Below are positions 32,561 to 35,461 of a stretch of 35,461 nucleotides of DNA, one piece after another. The DNA comes from an uncultured Oscillatoriales cyanobacterium (GTDB lineage: Bacteria > Cyanobacteriota > Cyanobacteriia > Cyanobacteriales > Microcoleaceae), in NCBI GenBank assembly GCA_903893625.1, contig CAITND010000150.1, forward strand, positions 1-35,461, written 5' to 3'. The notes under the pieces are model-generated. The model searched no databases and was not told the DNA's origin. It saw nothing but the letters and a program-made list of their open reading frames with translations. Each line of letters opens with the position of its first letter. Position 1 is the stretch's first letter. Position numbers and translations under genes: made by a program.

Positions 32561-33059
32561 TGTTTATTAGATCAAGTAGATTTAATTGTTTAGCTTCTGG
32601 TTCAGCTAATATAGCTTGTTGTTTTGGCTTCCATTCCCGATTTCCTTCTTTAAAGAAAAACTTTAAAATACGTTTTGGTTTTATAATCCCTAAAGACTTC
32701 CCCTGATCTTGAATATCCTGAATAGAACGAAACTGCAAAGGTAATACAAGAGATTTTCTTTCTTCCCAGTTATTTTTAGTTGCTATTTTTCTTATGATTT
32801 CAATAGAAGAGTCATCAACCCTATAGCTTTCTGGTCTTGAATCTTTATCATTTTTCTCAATTTTTGCCCTAATAATTGACCAACGGGGATAGCGTCGATC
32901 AAACTCTAGATATCGAAAGCGTATAGGATAAATACGAATCCACTCAATAGGCTGCTCGTTGTCATCCAGAAGGATACCCGCAGTACATACTATCTCTCTG
33001 TATGTCTCACTGATTGCAGGGTATGTCTTGGTTGTGATCAAGATTGTTCTTTCTTCCAT
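32538..33059 (-). CDS. Partner protein of the DUF488 gene, family unnamed
   Basis: 173 residues. It begins MEERTILITTKTYPAISETY and continues REIVCTAGILLDDNEQ, then IEWIRIYPIRFRYLE, a pattern I have seen in proteins encoded beside DUF488 genes in diverse bacteria; no function is established in my knowledge. The C-terminus is basic then ends NLLDLINNENPKEN. Relatives I recall seem to carry further C-terminal sequence, so it may be shortened here, but I cannot check. No signal peptide or membrane helix. It overlaps the DUF488 start by 23 bases. Divergent from ftsH. Confidence 0.75.
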   Translation of the reverse strand: MEERTILITTKTYPAISETYREIVCTAGILLDDNEQPIEWIRIYPIRFRYLEFDRRYPRWSIIRAKIEKNDKDSRPESYRVDDSSIEIIRKIATKNNWEERKSLVLPLQFRSIQDIQDQGKSLGIIKPKRILKFFFKEGNREWKPKQQAILAEPEAKQLNLLDLINNENPKEN

Positions 33060-33261
33060 TTCAATCTGACGATCTCATAAAACCTTTTTATATCCCTGTA
33101 AGAGTGAAGTCGTCAACAATTAGCTGTGAAACCTTCACTCGGCTAAATCTAATATTTCCACTCTTGACCGATCATCCCAACGTCGGAGCGTTAAACTAGA
33201 TTTACCCCCACTGTCTTAACAGTTGGGACGTAGGAAGTGCAACAGGAAAAGGTAGAGTTAT
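33060..33261. other. Divergent region upstream of ftsH with two inverted repeats
   Basis: GAGTGAAG (33102-33109) and CTTCACTC (33133-33140) form an 8-bp inverted repeat 23 bases apart. Further right, ACTGT-CTTA-ACAGT with CCC/GGG around it (about 33207-33229) forms a hairpin near the ftsH start. Either could be an operator or leader structure for ftsH; nothing decides. Confidence 0.5.
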
Positions 33262-35178
33262 ATGAAGAGGTCTTGGATCAAAGCCGGGATGGGATGGTTA
33301 GATGCCAAACAGATAATCCCTGAAAAAACCATGATGGGGAAACGATTCGGGCGAATTTTAGGCAGTTGGATCATTGCCCAGAGTGTACTGTTGGGGACTC
33401 CCGCATTCGCCAATAATACCCCAAACACCCTAACCTATAGTAAACTGTTGCAGAAAATTGAGGCTGGGGATGTCCAAAAAATTGAAGAAGATCCCTCGCG
33501 GCAAATGGCCAAAGTCACCTTGAAGGCAGACAAAGACAAACAGCCCTCGTCGGTGTATCTGGTTTCGATGTTTGAACAGAACCCGGAATTAATGCAGCAA
33601 ATTCGGGCGAATAATGTCGAGTATGAAGTTAGCCCTACGGCCGATAATAGTGCGGCGACGGGGTTAATTATCAATATGCTAATTATTTTTGGCGTATTGG
33701 CGTTTTTATTAATGATTCTGCGACGGTCTACCCAGGCATCGGGCCAAGCCATGAATTTTGGCAAATCCAGGGCCAGATTCCAAATGGAGGTGAAAACCGG
33801 GATACTGTTTGAAGATGTCGCCGGAATTGAGGAAGCTAAGGAAGAACTGCAAGAAGTTGTTACTTTCCTGAAACAACCGGAACGTTTTACGGCAATTGGG
33901 GCTAAAATTCCCAGAGGGGTATTGTTAATTGGGCCACCGGGAACGGGAAAAACTCTGTTAGCTAAAGCCATTGCAGGGGAAGCCGGGGTTCCGTTTTTTA
34001 GTATTTCCGGGTCAGAATTTGTGGAGATGTTTGTTGGGGTCGGCGCCTCACGGGTGAGAGATTTATTCAGAAAAGCCAAGGAAAATTCCCCCTGTTTAGT
34101 GTTTATTGATGAAATTGATGCGGTCGGACGTCAACGCGGCGCTGGTATTGGCGGGGGAAATGATGAACGCGAACAAACCCTGAACCAATTATTAACAGAA
34201 ATGGATGGGTTTGAAGGCAATACCGGAATTATTGTAATTGCCGCCACAAACCGTCCTGATGTTTTAGATGCGGCGTTATTACGTCCGGGTCGATTTGATC
34301 GGCAAGTGATGGTAGATTTACCCACGTTTAATGGTCGTTTAGGAATTCTCAAAGTTCACGCCCGCAATAAGAAGTTATCGGAGGAGGTTTCTTTAGATGC
34401 GATCGCCCGTCGGACTCCGGGATTATCCGGTGCAGATTTAGCGAATTTACTCAATGAAGCAGCAATTTTAACCGCCCGACGTCGTAAGGAAGCAATTACA
34501 CCTTTAGAAATTGATGATGCGATTGATCGGATTACGATTGGGTTAGTTTTAACACCGTTATTAGATAGTAAGAAAAAGCGTTTGATTGCCTATCATGAAA
34601 TCGGGCACGCTTTATTAATGACGTTGTTGAAGAATTCTGATCCGTTAAATAAGGTGACAATTATTCCGCGTTCTGGGGGAATTGGCGGTTTTGCTCAACA
34701 AATGTTTAATGAAGAAATGGTCGATAGTGGATTATATACAAAATCCTGGTTAATTGATCAAATTACGATTTGTTTGGGCGGACGGGCGGCGGAAATGGAG
34801 GTTTTTGGGGATTCGGAAGTAACTGTTGGAGCCAGTAATGATATTCAAACGGTGACGAATTTAGCCAGGGAAATGGTGACTCGTTATGGAATGTCGGAAT
34901 TGGGTTTAGTGGCTTTAGAAAGTCCCTCGGCGGAAGTATTTTTAGGTCGAGGATTTCCTTCTCAATCGGAATATTCTGAGGAAGTGGCGACAAAAATTGA
35001 TCATTTGATTCGAGATCTGGCTTTTGACTGTTATGAACAAGCCCGAAAACTGGTTCGTGAAAACAGAATGTTAATTGATAATTTGGTGGAATTACTGTTA
35101 GAAATTGAAACCTTGGAGGGAGAACAATTTCGGAAATTAGTTACAGAACATACTCCCACGGCGGTTAAGGTTAGTTAA
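33262..35178 (+). CDS. ftsH: ATP-dependent zinc metalloprotease FtsH
   Basis: Membrane-bound AAA+ protease that degrades membrane and short-lived proteins; in cyanobacteria FtsH members maintain photosystem II. 638 residues. Seen: N-terminal hydrophobic stretch (about 29-50, [19 protein letters not shown]) that resembles a signal peptide, a second membrane helix near 134-152 ([17 protein letters not shown]), AAA+ domain with Walker A GPPGTGKT (224-231), Walker [12 protein letters not shown] and [22 protein letters not shown], then protease HEIGH (445-449, zinc ligands His445 and His449, catalytic Glu446) and a C-terminal zinc ligand region. All intact. ATG 33262 as chosen; which paralogue of the cyanobacterial FtsH set it is cannot be decided from one gene. 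Confidence 0.96.
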   Translation: MKRSWIKAGMGWLDAKQIIPEKTMMGKRFGRILGSWIIAQSVLLGTPAFANNTPNTLTYSKLLQKIEAGDVQKIEEDPSRQMAKVTLKADKDKQPSSVYLVSMFEQNPELMQQIRANNVEYEVSPTADNSAATGLIINMLIIFGVLAFLLMILRRSTQASGQAMNFGKSRARFQMEVKTGILFEDVAGIEEAKEELQEVVTFLKQPERFTAIGAKIPRGVLLIGPPGTGKTLLAKAIAGEAGVPFFSISGSEFVEMFVGVGASRVRDLFRKAKENSPCLVFIDEIDAVGRQRGAGIGGGNDEREQTLNQLLTEMDGFEGNTGIIVIAATNRPDVLDAALLRPGRFDRQVMVDLPTFNGRLGILKVHARNKKLSEEVSLDAIARRTPGLSGADLANLLNEAAILTARRRKEAITPLEIDDAIDRITIGLVLTPLLDSKKKRLIAYHEIGHALLMTLLKNSDPLNKVTIIPRSGGIGGFAQQMFNEEMVDSGLYTKSWLIDQITICLGGRAAEMEVFGDSEVTVGASNDIQTVTNLAREMVTRYGMSELGLVALESPSAEVFLGRGFPSQSEYSEEVATKIDHLIRDLAFDCYEQARKLVRENRMLIDNLVELLLEIETLEGEQFRKLVTEHTPTAVKVS

Positions 35179-35233
35179 GCTATTAAGCACCTAGATTTAG
35201 GGTTGTTTTGTTCTCTGGCTGACCTGTTTGATC

Positions 35234-35273
35234 AAAAAAGCGATCGCCTCTGATAAAATCAGCAAGCGATCGC
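35234..35273 (-). terminator. Terminator made of two HIP1 octamers
   Basis: On the minus strand the HIP1 octamer GCGATCGC (35273-35266), then TTG, CTGAT-TTT-ATCAG, AG, and a second GCGATCGC (35247-35240) are followed directly by TTTTTT (35239-35234). The octamers are self-complementary and pair with each other, with the inner 5-bp stem stacking inside: a complete Rho-independent terminator for the Uma2 gene. Confidence 0.8.
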
Positions 35274-35309
35274 CATCTAATAACTCTAGTGGTTATGATT
35301 CCAAATAAA

Positions 35310-35461
35310 CTACCAAATTTGTTCCATATTCAGCACAAAATCTGGCAAGACATCTTCACCTGAAATACTATTAGGAATATCTAAAACTTCTATTTCTTTA
35401 CCAATTCTGTAAATCTCAACTTGTTGATTTTTGCAATTAATTAACCAACCAAGCCGACAAC
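35310..35461 (-). CDS. Uma2 family (DUF820) protein, C-terminal end only
   Basis: The minus strand from the window edge reads CRLGWLINCKNQQVEIYRIG, then KEIEVLDIPNSISGEDVLPD, then FVLNMEQIW and stop at TAG 35312-35310. This is the characteristic C-terminus of Uma2/DUF820 proteins, a PD-(D/E)XK nuclease-like family very abundant in cyanobacteria, with LGWLI, VEIYR and LSGEDVLPGF-type blocks. The catalytic core lies right of the window. It converges with ftsH; a HIP1-built terminator lies about 40 bases downstream of its stop. Confidence 0.85.
   Translation of the reverse strand, partial: CRLGWLINCKNQQVEIYRIGKEIEVLDIPNSISGEDVLPDFVLNMEQIW

Noticed and set aside
33435-34079. 214-codon minus-strand frame inside ftsH
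   Set aside because: Antisense shadow of the AAA+ coding sequence; no family match.

Overview
The window reads as chromosomal DNA of a filamentous, AT-rich cyanobacterium of the Oscillatoriales type; Planktothrix or a close relative is my guess from gene style and repeat content. Supporting signs are frequent HIP1 octamers (GCGATCGC), heptamer and 9-mer minisatellites between genes, a multi-PAS/GAF sensor kinase, a PatD-like protein, a Uma2-family protein and a group II intron maturase. I see no rRNA, tRNA or CRISPR array.

Left part (1-12.7 kb). The window opens inside a group II intron: the 3' part of its maturase plus domains V/VI. A long structured leader and clpC (Clp chaperone) follow, with a clear terminator. 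Next come an exported hypothetical protein and an Fe-S aldo/keto reductase on the minus strand, then a bifunctional-nuclease-family protein divergent from riboflavin synthase (ribE). A MITE-like element separates ribE from asnS. Converging on asnS are a methyltransferase-like gene and the HU gene. A pentapeptide-repeat gene and a SUI1-queE pair complete this part.

Middle part (12.7-26.1 kb). This is mostly accessory and signalling DNA: a glycosyltransferase-like protein, a pilin-like lipoprotein overlapped by an antisense ORF with a XisI-like start, a membrane-anchored hypothetical, a YbjQ-family protein and a PAS-GGDEF-EAL cyclic-di-GMP enzyme with a small zinc-ribbon gene just upstream. A 1877-residue hybrid-free histidine kinase overlaps a CheY-like response regulator. 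Several genes here are broken: a receiver-domain remnant lies upstream of the kinase, and a GNAT acetyltransferase (25237-25586) has lost its centre and its reading frame. I add a 49-codon ORF (18016-18165) and a partial Uma2 gene at the right edge.

Right part (26.1-35.5 kb). The bifunctional RelA/SpoT alarmone enzyme is followed by a second MITE-like element, an alpha/beta hydrolase, a GT4-type glycosyltransferase, a cyclase-family (PF04199-like) hydrolase, an overlapping two-gene DUF488 cassette on the minus strand, ftsH and the tail of a Uma2 gene.

Housekeeping functions (proteostasis by ClpC and FtsH, stringent response, translation, riboflavin and queuosine precursors) are interleaved with repeats and decaying genes. 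I found no single unmistakable new system. The best leads are G-quadruplex-type minisatellites at the 3' ends of two genes (one translated into a glycine tail), the DUF488 cassette, the structured repeat in front of ribE, two MITE families, and a terminator built from two HIP1 sites.
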